DNA from: Biscogniauxia marginata
Taxonomy: Eukaryota > Ascomycota > Sordariomycetes > Xylariales > Xylariaceae
Assembly (NCBI GenBank): GCA_022695795.1
Contig: MU404056.1
Location: forward strand, 868,001-932,000
Direction: 5' to 3'
DNA: 64,000 nucleotides
Shown here: piece by piece, positions 37,941 through 50,600 of the stretch
Numbering within the stretch: the first letter of the stretch is position 1
Layout of the letters: every line of letters starts with the position of its first letter
Notes under the pieces: generated by a model
Seen by the model: only the letters and a program-made list of their open reading frames with translations
Database searches by the model: none
What the model was told of the DNA's origin: nothing
Program-made: the position numbers and the translations under genes

Positions 37941-38828
37941 TAAAAAACCATTTCGGCCGTGTCTTAACACGACTCATCCGTATCTGTGCAAGAGTTGGAG
38001 TTAGCAATAAATACGGATGACGTATGTACCGAAAAGGATACACCTGTATATACTGACTACCTCATGGAAGTGCAGTACCTTAACAATCTAGATCAAACAA
38101 TATCATAGATATATGGCTTACCACGAGTCACTAAAAATTTATGGGAGGACAGACTAGCCTAGGGATTAACACATCTCAAGTTTCACGGTGGGCATTCACG
38201 TAGAGGGGGGAAAACATTAACAAGTTTTGTGCATGACTATCAGCATTGATCTCTATGTGCCTATCTTGAGGGTAGATGGTAACCCAACTATAGTTGCGCT
38301 GATCTGACGAGAAGCCAAAGACGTACAGATATGGGAAATTTTCCTCCAACGTGCGTCCAAAAACGCCCTAGAAAACTCCTAGTCCTATGTGCCTAAGGGA
38401 TCCATCCATCCAAGTGGCCTGGCTATAGACAGCCGCTATTCATCTGTTGACAAGAAAAGAGCAAGGTTCATGAGATCCTAGTCATAACTATGGGTATGTG
38501 GGGTATGCCACCAACTCCGTTCCGTTCCGTGTGTGTACTATGCGTACCGCAATAATATCATGGTTGGGCCCAACCAACATCCACCGAAGCCGCACTTAGC
38601 GGGGACCATATGTAGGTCATATCGAGAGAGCCAAGCTCTCGCGACAAAGTCAGTCACAGATGACTGAGGTGGGAAAAACTGTTGGGCCAACCATGAAACT
38701 CGAGGGGGGTGTCGAGAGCAAACGGGGGGTAGGGTAGGCAAGGTGTTGGGTGTATTGCGGATCATCCGTCTGTGTCAGTCCGAAGTGGGATTGACGGTGC
38801 TGGAGATGCGCAGTGGTGGTTATGGTGC
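37941..38828. other. Intergenic, normal GC
   Basis: No supportable gene. Short frames here are of chance length. It includes the 3' flank of the minus-strand gene ending at 38829. Confidence 0.5.
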
Positions 38829-40338
38829 TTAGAAGACCATACCGGGGCCAAGGCCGGAGGGACCATGACCAGCTCCGTCGTCACGGTCGTTCTTCTTGAA
38901 GATGCCGAAGAACTTGTTCATGAAGCCGCCCTTCTTGCCGTTCTTCTTGCCGCCAGACTTGCCCTTCTCGTTGGAGCCGGAAGCGGACTTGCCGGAAGAA
39001 CCAACTTGAGCGCGAGCATTGTTCAAGGCACCGACAAAGGTCTGGAGGTTACCAACAAGCTCATTGGTGATGGAGTTTCGGACAGAAGATCGAACAGCAG
39101 AACCAACCGCTTCGTGAAGAATCCCCGGAAGCATCTCCTGGATAGCCTGGACAACCATCTGGGGAAGCATGTTCATGATGGTCTGGAGGACACCAAGGTT
39201 GGTACTGAGAGCCTGAACATTGGTGTTGGTAGAGTTGAGAAGATTTCCCATGGCGTTGACATGCTGACCAATAGCATTAACCTGCCCATCCATGCGGTTG
39301 TACTGCCCATCCATGCGGTTGTACTGCCCATCCATGCGGTTGTACTGCCCATCCATGCGGTTGTACTGCCCATCCATGCGGTTGTACTGCCCATCCAAGN
39401 NNNNNNNNNNNNNNNNNNNNNNNNNNNNNNNNNNNNNNNNNNNNNNNNNNNNNNNNNNNNNNNNNNNNNNNNNNNNNNNNNNNNNNNNNNNNNNNNATGC
39501 GGTTGATGTTCAGGCGAAGAGGGCCAGTAGCATCGAGAAGGGATCGCTCAATAACCGCGAAAACCTCCTCAAAGACGCTCTCCATGGCGACACCGGAAAG
39601 TTCGGGATTCTCTAGGGAAAGGCGGCCTTGAACAGTATTGCGCATCTGAGTCATGATAGCAGAGACACCATTCTCCTGAGCAGAGGTCAAGTCGGTGAGA
39701 TGACGATCAACATCACGGAGGACACCAGTGATGTCAACACCAGAGTTGGCAGCATTCTGCTGAGCACCACCATTCTGGACGACAGAGTGAACAGCATGGC
39801 GAATGAGTTGGTAGAGAGCAGACTCAGCCTGGACACCATTCATCATGCCAGAGACGCGAGCCTCAACATTGGCAGTAGCGGCGGCCTCACCAATGGTCTC
39901 GTCACGCTCACGGATGTCGCGGACGATGTTGATGTAGAGAATGCGAGCAGGGTTGCTCTGAGCATACTCAGAGAGACCAATGTTTGCGGCATCACAAAGC
40001 TCGCGAAGCTTCAAGAGGCGGTGGTAGTCTTCGACAGTGGCCATGATGTTGTAGCCGGGGGCAGTGGTGGTGGGGAACCCTTCCTCAGCACGAGCTCGAG
40101 CAAGAACATTGCCCATGTGGGTAAGCTGAGCAGAGGTATAGGCAGTTCCATTAACCACAGTAAGGACAGGGGAATCCTGACCAGAGCCGGTGGTGGTAGT
40201 GAGCGCAATGGGAGTCTGCGGGGGAGTCTGGACACCAGTCATGGTCGCAGGAGGGTCGACAGTAAGGGTGGTGGTAGTGTAGACCCGGCCAGATCGCTTG
40301 GCCTTCTTGGTCTTTGTCTCGGTCATAGTAGAAGACAT
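38829..40338 (-). CDS. Fungal protein of unknown function with MDGQYNR heptad repeats, gap inside
   Basis: I do not recognise the family. Start Met at 40338-40336, directly after a 5'-UTR intron; stop TAA at 38831-38829. The N-terminus (about residues 1-60) is Thr/Pro-rich and basic, likely disordered. About residues 60-280 are a mixed, probably helical region. Then come at least five near-perfect 21-bp repeats encoding MDGQYNR, a stretch rich in Asn, Gln, Met and Val (LQTIMNMLPQMVVQAIQEML) that looks helical, a Gly/Ser/Lys-rich linker, and a basic-aromatic tail (FMNKFFGIFKK). A run of 97 N (39400-39496) interrupts the repeats. The frames on either side differ by the gap length, but the repeat phase requires 18 bases plus a multiple of 21 (102 fits), so the break is an assembly artefact and not a frameshift. 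True length is unknown. Confidence 0.85.
39292..39399 (-). repeat. 21-bp coding minisatellite flanking an assembly gap
   Basis: Five visible copies of CCATCCATGCGGTTGTACTGC (plus strand), the last with one change at the gap edge (Met to Leu on the coding strand). After the gap, ATGCGGTTG continues the same unit. Copy number is unresolved. Confidence 0.95.
39400..39496. other. Assembly gap (97 N)
   Basis: Unknown bases inside the 21-bp repeat array of the minus-strand gene. The size is probably nominal. Confidence 0.99.
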
Positions 40339-40344
40339 GGTCAC

Positions 40345-41640
40345 CTACATGAGAAACAGTTAGTAGACATTCCGATGAGCGTGGTGGAACTAGCGTAGGA
40401 GAACTCACAGTATAGGTCTAACTACTTTGCGGTAAGTCTTCTTTTTGATACTTCTGGTATCGTAATGCTTGGTCGTGGGACTGCGTCAAAGTCAGCTGGG
40501 TGAAGGAGATTTGTGATGATGATGGATGAAGGTCAAGGTGGAAAAATGTGATGATGAAAAATGGTGAAGGTTTATGCGGAATGTTCGCAAATAATTGTTG
40601 TTGTAGATGACCAAGGCTTATGGTTGGACAAGGCGTGTTGGGTAGGCAAGAGAGAGTGGTGAAGGATGTTGAGGTGTGCTAGTAGGTATATGCAGGTATG
40701 TAATGAAGAAGGATGGTGATAGATAATTATAGATGGTGGTGGACACAATAGGATGATAACTTACCCGAGCTGAGGTGCAGTGGGTGTTGGGTACTTGTTT
40801 ATACGATCTGAAATCAGGTCGAGTATCTGATGGTAGAGTCAGTTGCCTGATGGAGGTGATGGATGAAAGATGAACGAAGATGTGTGTGAGTTGGAGGGGA
40901 AGTGAGTTGCAGAGGGGGGGGGAGTGGGTTTATGTATTTTCAGGAAATGTGCTGCTGTGGGAAGACAATGTAGATGGCAGGTGATGCTGTAGACAATAGG
41001 CGAAGTAGGAAAAGTGGGTCCTCTATTGTTGTAGTAGCGGGTGTGGGATGAACATTAAATGTTGCGAGAGAAAATAAGCGGTAAAGGTGCGTGAATGGTG
41101 TGCAGTGAAATGATGGCTGGGAAGAAGATGCCTACCAACAAATTTCCGGAGTGGAAAAATGTAGTGATGAATGTGGGAGAGTAATTGTTGTAGGTGGATG
41201 GAAGCTCGCCAAGGCACAAGATGAGTGAGAAGAAGGTGAAGTGATATGATGTGCAACAGTGCAAATGCAGGTTGGTGATTGTGCTGGGTATGAGAAGAAT
41301 AAATACTTACCAAAGTCTGAAGTGAGAAGAGTGGTCAAATGTGTGTGCTGCTGTTGAAGGGGAGAGGGAGAGGATGGAATAGTTTCTAGAGAGAGAAATA
41401 TATATAAGTCCAAAAGTACTACCAGGGCGAAAGCGGTGAAATAAAAATGTGGCAGAATTCAAGGTACCAAGATACATCGAGTCCAGGTGAGGAGTCAAAA
41501 TGGGGTGGAGGGAGATGCGAGTTGCGTGCACCGATGCATGCATGGGGAGATGAGGCGATGGTGAGGTGGAAAATAACTTACCAGAAAGTTGGTTACTCGA
41601 AAGCCTCGGTTCTCTGAATCTCTGGAGGAGTTGATTTTGC
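40345..41640 (-). promoter_or_regulatory. Long intron-bearing 5' leader of the heptad-repeat gene
   Basis: On the minus strand a well-formed intron ends six bases before the start codon: donor GTGAGT at 40408, branch site CTAAC, acceptor GTAG ending at 40345 (64 nt). Farther up are three more strong donors: GTAAGT at 40764, 41310 and 41581. The first pairs plausibly with an acceptor GACGCAG ending at 40481 (branch CTGAC, 284 nt). They may be serial introns of one leader or alternative first exons. The leader is C/T-rich on the coding strand. Short open frames here are not conserved-looking and are not called. Confidence 0.55.
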
Positions 41641-44600
41641 TGTCAAAGATTGAAGGCTCGAGTAGAGAATGGTGTTGTGTGTGGAGGGGAGAAGGAGGAG
41701 AGAGAGGTTTGGGAGAGTAGGGGAGATACTCTTATAGGGACGAAAGGACGAGGGCGGTGTGGGGCCAATAATTCTGCCACCTCGAGGCTTAGCGAGCGGG
41801 TGAGCCTATTCGAGTAGACATTCATTGCGGGATGCAGGCCATTTGAATGAGCTTCTAGGGATAGATACCCCAAGTGAATGCCCCTGTATTGTACTCTACC
41901 AGCCCTAGGCTAATTCTAGTGCCCATCCTCGACAATACAAGTCGACACACCGTAGAATAACCATATTAATATCACCTTTCATTCTTCATACAGATACAAT
42001 ACTCGCAAGTGTGGACTTTATAGATTGTAATTCCAGCTCGTAAGTATTGTTTATTGCCCCCTTGGTACCCTCAAGTTGAATGGCAGCAATGTGTGCTACC
42101 TTGAGGCGTGCCTTTGTGTATTTATGGTAACTATGTTCTATTTTACCTGAATTTAAATCAAGCTTCATCAGATTTTACAGCATTATTGTGTGAATTTATT
42201 GTATTCCGACGTATTGTTCTCTAATAAAGATGCTGACACTGGCCCTGTGCTACTTACTAATTTATCACAGCGCTTCCTCCTACCGGCTTCTATTGACTAG
42301 GATATCAAAATTAAGTCTCCTCGAGCGGGATACTTGACTAGAATAATCCTCGATCTGGCCGTAATACTGTCAAGGTCTTTAGACGGTGATAAGACACCAA
42401 CATGATGACATTGACCAGGAGTTCGTCGATAGCCCAATCGTTGTACATCACTGCTTGACCATTCTTCCATATCCTGAACTATAGATGCTTCCTGAGCATT
42501 CAGAGCTCGGTTGTGGTCGAATATCCTCGAGATGCCCTCCCTAGGTACTCGACTGGGTATATGGTTTGGACTATACAAGTCGATGCAATGTCGTCGAATT
42601 TGACGTTCGTACTCCACCTCGAGGCTTGGAGTGGCTTGAATTCGCCAATCAGCGATGCGACCGTTGAACTGCAGGGGGGCCTGTCGATCACGGTCCACCT
42701 CCCGCAATTAGAGGCTTGGCGATCTGCGTAGGTCCAGATCTCGGGTACTTCGAATGTTACACGATTAGGTAAAGGCGCGACCGTGGGAACTGTACAAAAC
42801 GAGACGTAGATGTTGTGTATTGGACAAGAGGAAGCTATCTTCAGACTAGATTTACATGTGGTAGAAATGAAAGCTTCCGTGTTGCGACCGGCTTCAAACC
42901 AAGATAGAAGTACTGCGACACCCTTGTGGGAGACTCAAAGATAATTCTAGACTACGTGGAGAGGCTGCAAGGATAGCGGTGACGAGCTACGTAGCCGAAC
43001 TTGGTCCTGCCGTTACGGTGTCGGGCGGGTTTCACTAGTAGCATCACTATCGAATGGGACTCGGTGACCTAGGTACAGACGAGGAGGTGTTAGTACAAGA
43101 TTAATTGACACGCATAGGAATTCCATTGTGAACCTTGCTAGAGTCCAAAAATCGGTCATGGCGGACCGTTTGTAGCGTATTGAAATTGCTATCCAGATTA
43201 CCAGACGTCGCGAGGAAGAGAACACAGTTTCCGGTCGCAAGATCTTGTCACCGTCGCCGCGCTATGGAGATGCAGAAAGAGGGACAGTAGCCGTAAGGAC
43301 CGGGCCACGAGTCGCATACACGCAGAAGAAGAGTCAAATTTTGCGGCATGGGAAGCTAACAAGTAATCAAGGCGAGAGAGATATATAGAATGGATATTTA
43401 GAGACTTCTACGCGCAGAGTGAGTAGTGAACCATGATTACGAGATAGGAAGACTATAGGCAGTTTCCCTACATGATCTAGGATTATCAAGTCCACCGGCA
43501 ACGACCATCAGGCTAGCAACATTACTCAAAGTGACCGGAAATATCGCGATCGGGTCAGCTCGAATAGCCCAGATACAATGAGATTGTGAGGCAGCAGAAA
43601 AGGCAGCATGGGAAGGTTTTGCTATGTGACTGGACGGTATCTAGGACAAGGCCATTCTTATTATCAGCATCTTGATAAAAACAATGAACACAGCTTCGTG
43701 GATAGAAGGTGGGAGTACGCCGTATTTGATTACTCCAGTATGGCCATGTGGCGGATGCCCTTTGGTCTGCCATGACGGCATCATCGTGAAGACGATGACC
43801 CCAGTGTCGCTATACGGGCCGAGGTATTATACTTGTACCTGAGCGAAGAGCTCTACGTATTGTATCTATTTCAATCAATGGAATGAAAATGCAGTACCAA
43901 CGCAAGGAATCATCTACAATTTACGGGAAGGTAGCACATGATGGCATAGATTGGTATACGGATTCACGAGATAGAATTATTCAATGGGGGGGAAATGTAT
44001 TTGGTGAAATTTCTAGATACTACAGAAGGCGATGATAGGATAGCAGGGCCACGAAGACGTGGGTACACGAGGAAAGTCTAGAAATTTCCCCGTCATCAAG
44101 GGTCGCGCGGCGATGGTGATAGTAAAGATGCTTATATAGGTACCAGCTAGAAATTATCTTCTATCCTGTTGAGGACAGTATGAGCAAACCGCGATGGTAG
44201 GGTAAATATATCGTAGAGACTCGTAAAATAATCGCAAGAGGGACTTGAGGCAGCGACGACATGATATATCTGTTATCCACGATTAATCAGCTACCTATGT
44301 ACGTACGAAAGAAGTATCCGGTATCGGAAGGGGGCGAAGTGTGCAGGATACCTAGCTTGATAGAGAGCATGACGGGAGGGCACACGGGTATAGCAACGGA
44401 GGAATCCTGGTGATATCGTAGAGTACAGTCAAGCCCTAGAAATAACCAGAGCAGGTCGCGATGTATCGGTTAGAAAGCGTGCACTAGCCAAAGGAGGTGC
44501 ATGGTGGCTAGCGGGCTTCTCGTAAAGCAAACGGCGACAGCAGTGTTGGTAGTGATACTTCGTAGACTTCAAGTAGAAGTGCAGAGCAAGAACGCGACGG

Positions 44601-45700
44601 ATTGATAATCGGGATGCCTTCATGGGAGTGCGGAGCTCGAAGGCTATGAATTTGTCTTGCCTGCGAACCTAAAGCGATAAGAATGCGACAAGATGTGTGT
44701 AGATCAGGCTAGAAAAGACGATTCCTAGAAGAGAATGTGCATTAGCGATATGCGCTGATCTATTGAGGATAATTGACTGGAAGTGACATGGTGACTTAGC
44801 CAGAATATAGGCCTCCCTGGATGTCGATACCTAGAAGAAAATTGTCAAGAGGGCAATTCGCAGCCTATTGCAAGGCTGGAGGGCACAAGGAATACGCATT
44901 CTAGAAGCTTCGTGGCATATATTCTGTGCATGTCGAAATTTCAGAACCAGGGCGAAATTGCGACAGCACTCCAAAAATACACGAGAACGAAACCACTGGT
45001 ATTTCGTTGCGAAGCAGGGAATTTAGACTCGTTAGGCTGGATTGAGCGCCCATTAGTGGCGAGATGGCATGTCAACTCAGGCTGCACAAGTCACCAGGGC
45101 TGAGGGAAAACCTCAGGGAATGTTGTCACTGCTACAGCAATCAAGATGGGCGTGGTTGTACTTCGCCTCTCTTGGGCGAGTAATGTCTCTCTGGATAAAT
45201 CTGATATTATAATTACTTGCTAGAATCTATTGAGCAGAGATAGATCGAAGCCGAGCTCTGCACTCGATCGGCAGAGGTAAGGTAAGCCTTCTAGCCCGAC
45301 GATCGCGAAAGGCGGGCTGACAACATTCTGCTAACCACACATGTAGTGCGATCGTGATCAAGTACTAGGTAACCTATGTCTACGTCGAACCTTGGACAAA
45401 GGCCCCCTCCGAATTCGTCAGCGTTCCTCAGGATACATCTTCGAAGACGCAAGGTCTACCGGTAGACGAATTTCTGGTATGTACCTAAGCCAAAACAATA
45501 GTGTCAGTATGACACAAGAGACAATCATCACTCTACACAAGGAGGTGTGTAAAAGAAAAAAACCTACGAGGTCGGATACCACAGCTAATTTTGCAGAGCA
45601 GGGCGATGGGAAGGATACACTTCCTCAAAAATCTCCTCAGATACACGTCTGTCGGCGGACCGAGAGTAACGACCTAGACTACAGTGCTGGGACCAAAACT
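41641..45700. other. Intergenic, no supported gene
   Basis: Normal GC, no homology recognised. The longest frame (42707-42297, minus, 136 codons) is within the chance range for this composition and is overlapped by an open plus-strand frame. No tRNA or rRNA was recognised. Confidence 0.4.
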
Positions 45701-45728
45701 GCGTGAAGACCTACTTGAGCGAGTTTAT

Positions 45729-46671
45729 GTGCGGTACCCATCATCGTGCTATAGTCGCAGTGTCAATATCGGCATCGCTGTAGTCTCGTATTCGAGATGG
45801 GGTTTCATCGGTATGCTACATGAAGCCCTCACTGCCATCAGGGATACTAGCAGGTAAGTACGATCGAAAGAGAGCATGCAATACTAACCGTTATTATCGA
45901 ATAGTAATCACGGCGCCGACGACTAGATGATTATGGGATGCGGCAAGAACGGGAAAGCAAAGTTGCATGCATCGACAACAACGGAACTATCATCGGTACG
46001 TCTCTCCTGAGCAAGATCAAATTCAACATGGGAGAGGTCATGGTTATTAGCCTAGGGAGCCGAGAGCAGGGTGTCTACGAGAATGCATTTAATAATGCGT
46101 CGAATATTCCTCAAAGGGCCTCGAGCAAAAAAGAACGGCTGTCGCTTCCTCCAGCATATCCAATAACCACGTCGTCGATTCCCCTGTGTCGATTCCCACA
46201 ATACAACGACCTGAAGCCTTCAACGTGTTCAGCGATATTCCACTGCGGCACGCATCCGTCCAGACTAGCCCGGTCACAGTCAGTAGTGCTGATACGGTAT
46301 TATAGGTGGTGGGAGATATATTGTCACTCGCCTGGGGGTGAGTTCACACACTCAAACCTCAATGTGGCTTCCAAAGTTTGCCAGTATGGTAGATTTGGGT
46401 GCTTGGGATTCTCCTGAGAACTATCCTACATGGTACATACAATATCCCAGGCCAGAGGCTAGATCAAACTATCTAATAGCAGGATGGTTGGTTCGACAGG
46501 TTTGCATAAGTACTTTGCAGTCCTCCGTACTGACAGCGAGGCATATAGGGTTAAAAAGTATATGGGATATTGTGTTTCTCAGTCCAACACACACAGCTAC
46601 TGTCACAGGGGTCCAGACTACTATATGGCATTGGAACGCGAAATTACTGGTTTTATCTATGGAGAGGTATG
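45729..46671 (+). pseudogene. Possible multi-exon gene relic
   Basis: Three protein-like pieces lie in order. The segment 45729-45853 ends at a strong donor (GTAAGT at 45854) with branch site CTAAC and an acceptor at 45904 (51 nt). The frame 45938-46417 (159 codons) has a non-random look. The frame 46484-46681 has an aromatic-rich segment (about 46,500-46,670) followed by GTATGT. The second and third share a frame, but the first runs into TAG when spliced to the second, so either the exon model is wrong or the gene carries a frameshift. No family recognised. It lies 0.5 kb from the element at 47165. Confidence 0.25.
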
Positions 46672-46681
46672 TACGATCTAA

Positions 46682-47164
46682 CCCGAGTATACAAATATTC
46701 CAAAACTGAGTTAAGATTCTATCATTTTCTCGGGTCTCCCGAAGAGAAAATTGATTAAAATATTGGTTTCCCCAAGTCTATCTCCTAGTAATGCGTCATG
46801 CAGACCGCGGACGTAATGTAAGAGAATAACAGCACGCACCATTTCGTACCATGCCTTGGGCCCGAATAAGGTAAGAATATCTGTACATTGTAGTTGACAC
46901 AATCACGTGAGTAGCAGGCTTGTATAACGGAGTCTGCTTGCTTTGATCAGACAAAGTGAATACGTGTAGCCTGAGAAGACCTCGTAATTACAATGGAATG
47001 GACTACTAAGGGTACCTACACAGGTACCGACAAGTGGAGGAACAAACTACCTATGTTGTACTGAAGACGCAGCGGAATATCATAGCGGTACATGTAATTA
47101 TGTAGGCAGTAGGCTGAGATCCTCAGTACAGAAAATGTACACAGTACATCGAGACATGTCTAGG
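46682..47164. other. Intergenic, left flank of the complete element
   Basis: No gene seen. Ends in the target site CTAGG (47160-47164). Confidence 0.5.
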
Positions 47165-47616
47165 TGTTACGAACCATGGGAATGGAGGGATTCCATACCA
47201 GGGTGTCGTGGCACGGACCAAGGAATTAATGAACAGGTTGGTTCCGTTCCGGTCATGATGTAACCTCACGTGACGTGGATATGGTGGGATATCATATCTA
47301 ACAGGGATAAATATAGAGGGATTTTATATCTATCGGTATCCAACATACTAAATAATAGAAATGTATATAAAGAAAAACGAGTATAAATAAATTGGAATTT
47401 CCTTGTATAATTAGTTTCTCATTTTTTAGTTATTAATCTAAAACTATAATCACTTTTTAATATTATAATAAGAATACTTTAAAACCTTTTTAACAAATAA
47501 CCATTATAAAATACTTAAATTAATCTTAACCCACTATTACCTGCAAATTAAGAAAACCTAGTATATATTTACTTATGAAGTTAGTTAATTAGGAACACAT
47601 AAGAAGGTTTATTATA
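47165..47616 (+). repeat. 5' LTR of the complete element
   Basis: Starts TGTTACGAACCATGGG and ends in a mutated GGTTTATTATA. U3 is intact to about 47,340, with CCTCACGTGACGTGG at 47263. From about 47,340 the R/U5 half is RIP-mutated, including the palindromes. Confidence 0.94.
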
Positions 47617-50600
47617 TTTTAATAACTCCTTAATTAATACTTAATATTGGTTTAAAAAAGAAAAGGATTTTTAGTTAAACCGTCTTAAGACAAGTATGCC
47701 TTTTAAAACTAAAGGGTAACAAGAAAAGAAACAAGTAAAAAAACAATAATTAATAAGCTTTTAAACGAAAGCTTTAAGTTTTTTTACGATATAATTAAAA
47801 GGTTTAAAGGAACCAATATAAGAGTTTATTATAATTGTAGCTAAAGAGGAGTCATAAGAGGACATCTCGGAAGATCAGCAAGAAAAAGCATCTAAAAAAG
47901 AAGAAAAGGAGAAGGAAGAAATACCTAAAAAAGAAGATAAATAGGCAAAATAACCCTTACTTCTTAAAAACAAGTAACCACCCTTAAACGATAACGACCT
48001 TAACGACTTAAACGATAAAAACAATATAATAACCCCCGACGTAAAGGGTTTTAAACTAATTATACTTAATAAATATAATGGGTTAAGCGATTTAAAGGGA
48101 TTTTTAATTTAAGTTAAAACCTATTTATAATTTTATTATAAAACGATTATTACTAAGGAATAAAAGGTTTTCACGGTATCCCAGCTCCTCGCTAAAACCG
48201 CCTTAACCTGGTTTTAACTAGTATTAAAGAATTATTTAGAAAACGGATTAAACGCCTAAAAAAACACGAAAAAAGTCTTTAAAAATTATAAGGAGTTTAA
48301 AAAACAACTTAAATCTATATTTAATAATCTAATTCTTAAGTAATAAGCCGAAGCTCGATTTTATAAATTACGACAAAATAAAAAGGCTTTAAATTACGTT
48401 GTTAAGTTTAAGAAACTCGTAAGTTAATTATAACTACTTATTAAAAGCTTATATTACTTATTTTATTAAAGATTAAAAAACTATATAAAAAAAGGAACCT
48501 AGGAAAGTTTAATAACTACGTTATAATGGCAATTTCCATCGATAACAAGAACTTCGAACGATACCTTGAAAAGAAAAAAACGGTATAACGAAAGAATAGC
48601 GATTAACTAAAAAAAGGAAATCACAAAAGTGGTGCCGGAACCAGGAAAGGCACTAAAACCAAGTTAAACCCCATTAAAATTAACGTTATTTAAAAGGAAC
48701 AAAAAAACCGAGATAAATTAACTGTTAAGTGTTTTAATTATAAAAAAAAAGAACACTATAAAAACGAGTGTCGAAGTCCTAAGAAACAAGAACTAAAAAC
48801 AAGAGGAATTCCTTAATCCGAGAAAAGAGTTATTAAAGCAAGGGTTTAATTCGAAAATAACGAAAAAATAAACCAAGTATTTATTATTAGCACCATTAAA
48901 GTAGAAAAGATCGAAGAAACCTTTATAAAAGGAGTTTATAAATCTTATTAAATTAACCGTAAAGATTATTTAAAGGATGACTACTCGTATTTAAAATATC
49001 TCACACTAAAACAAATTAAATAAAGATATAACGAGGGCGAACTACTATATATATGTAATAATTATAAACTAGGATACAACTTAAGAATTAAGTTAAATTA
49101 TAATGATTTATATTAAAGCCACTATAAAAACGATAAATGCGAAACCTATTAAGGAAAAAGCTAATATAATAGTTTAAACTAGAGGTTTTATATAAATAAT
49201 AATTATAATACTTATTAAAACTTAAGGAAACATATATCGTTATATTAAAGCTTTTATATTAACGACGCCTATTAAATATATAAAAGCTTTAAAAATAAAG
49301 CTGGTTACTATCTTTAAAAACTAAAGAGTAATAACACGGAAAAAAATAAATGTATTTACAATAACGTTTCACGATAGCCACATTACTTTAAAATATGTTA
49401 TCTTTACTCAAGTTCTAAAAGAAGTTACGAAGTAATAACTAAAGGTTATATGTGTTATACCTCGGTACCATGTGACGTACACGACTTACTCGAAGCAGGT
49501 TTCGAGGAAAACGAGATTAAAGAAGAATTATAAGAACTATAAAAGGGATTATATCTTCCATAATAGCTCGAAAAACGAACTAAATATAACACTAATCTAT
49601 TCGGCTTTATAAAGAAATACTTAATAAAGTAATAAGCAAAAACACGTGCGATTAAACGAGGCTATAAACGAATCACCAAAACATACCTTAAAAAAAAGAA
49701 AAGCTCTTAAAAATCAATATAAACCTAAAAAGAGATATCGAGATACTTCTAACAAATAAACTTAATAATTATTTATTTTATTCGAGAATAATCTAAAACT
49801 TTAAAAAATTCTAAGTTAATAAAATAAACTTAAGTTATAAAAAGGCCCTCGAAAAAGAATTGAAGTTTTAATATGTAAAGTTTTATATAAAGAATAAATC
49901 TCTTACCCCTTATTACGTAAAGGGTAATTAAAGAAATTATTTAAGCAATAATTACTGGAAACACGCTTCTATAAAAGCCTAAGAATAGAAAGACATCCGG
50001 GTTATAATAACTAGAAAAAAACCAAAAAAGAAGGGACGAGAAAAACCAAAAAACGGTAAAGGCTCTCGCTAGTAAGGCAGCGAGAAGCTATAAATAATAA
50101 GTCCTTATATAAAGTCTAATCGGGATTTAATAATATTATTATAATTAAAGTTAGGTATAATAAAAGGGAATATAAAGCACTAATAAATTTAAGAGTAAAT
50201 AGAAACTACGTCTTAATAAAAGTAACTTAAAAAAACAAAATATCATAGGTATATAAATAAAATCTATATAAGTTATAAAACTTTAAAAAAAAACATATTT
50301 AGTTACGAGAATAATAAGGTGTTAAAAAAAACAATTCCTTTTTTAATAACTATTTAAAGACATTTTAAATAAGTTATCCTTAATATTACATATATATTAA
50401 ATCACGATATAATCTTAAGAATGAATTGGCTTAAAAGAAGTAATCCACAAATAAATTTCGAGATAAACACGCTTTATTAAAATCAAAAATAAAAGAAGTT
50501 AATTATTATGGGTTACGAAATGAGTACCGCAAGTAATTCTAGAGAGACGAATGCAAAAACGAAACATATTACTTATATAATTCGAGTAACCAAACCTAAA

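Noticed and set aside
39628..40398. 256-codon plus-strand frame
   Set aside because: Shadow of the heptad-repeat gene on the opposite strand; the minus-strand reading has the splice-supported start and a sensible C-terminus.
41023..41873. Several overlapping minus-strand frames of 69-96 codons
   Set aside because: They lie in the C/T-rich 5' leader of the heptad-repeat gene and overlap in different frames; better explained as untranslated leader with introns.
42297..42707. 136-codon minus-strand frame
   Set aside because: At this GC content roughly one frame of this length is expected by chance in 5 kb of six-frame sequence; an open plus-strand frame overlaps it and no family is recognisable.
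45392..45706. 104-codon plus-strand frame
   Set aside because: A competing frame in the same stretch also looks protein-like and ends at a GTATGT donor; neither can be preferred.
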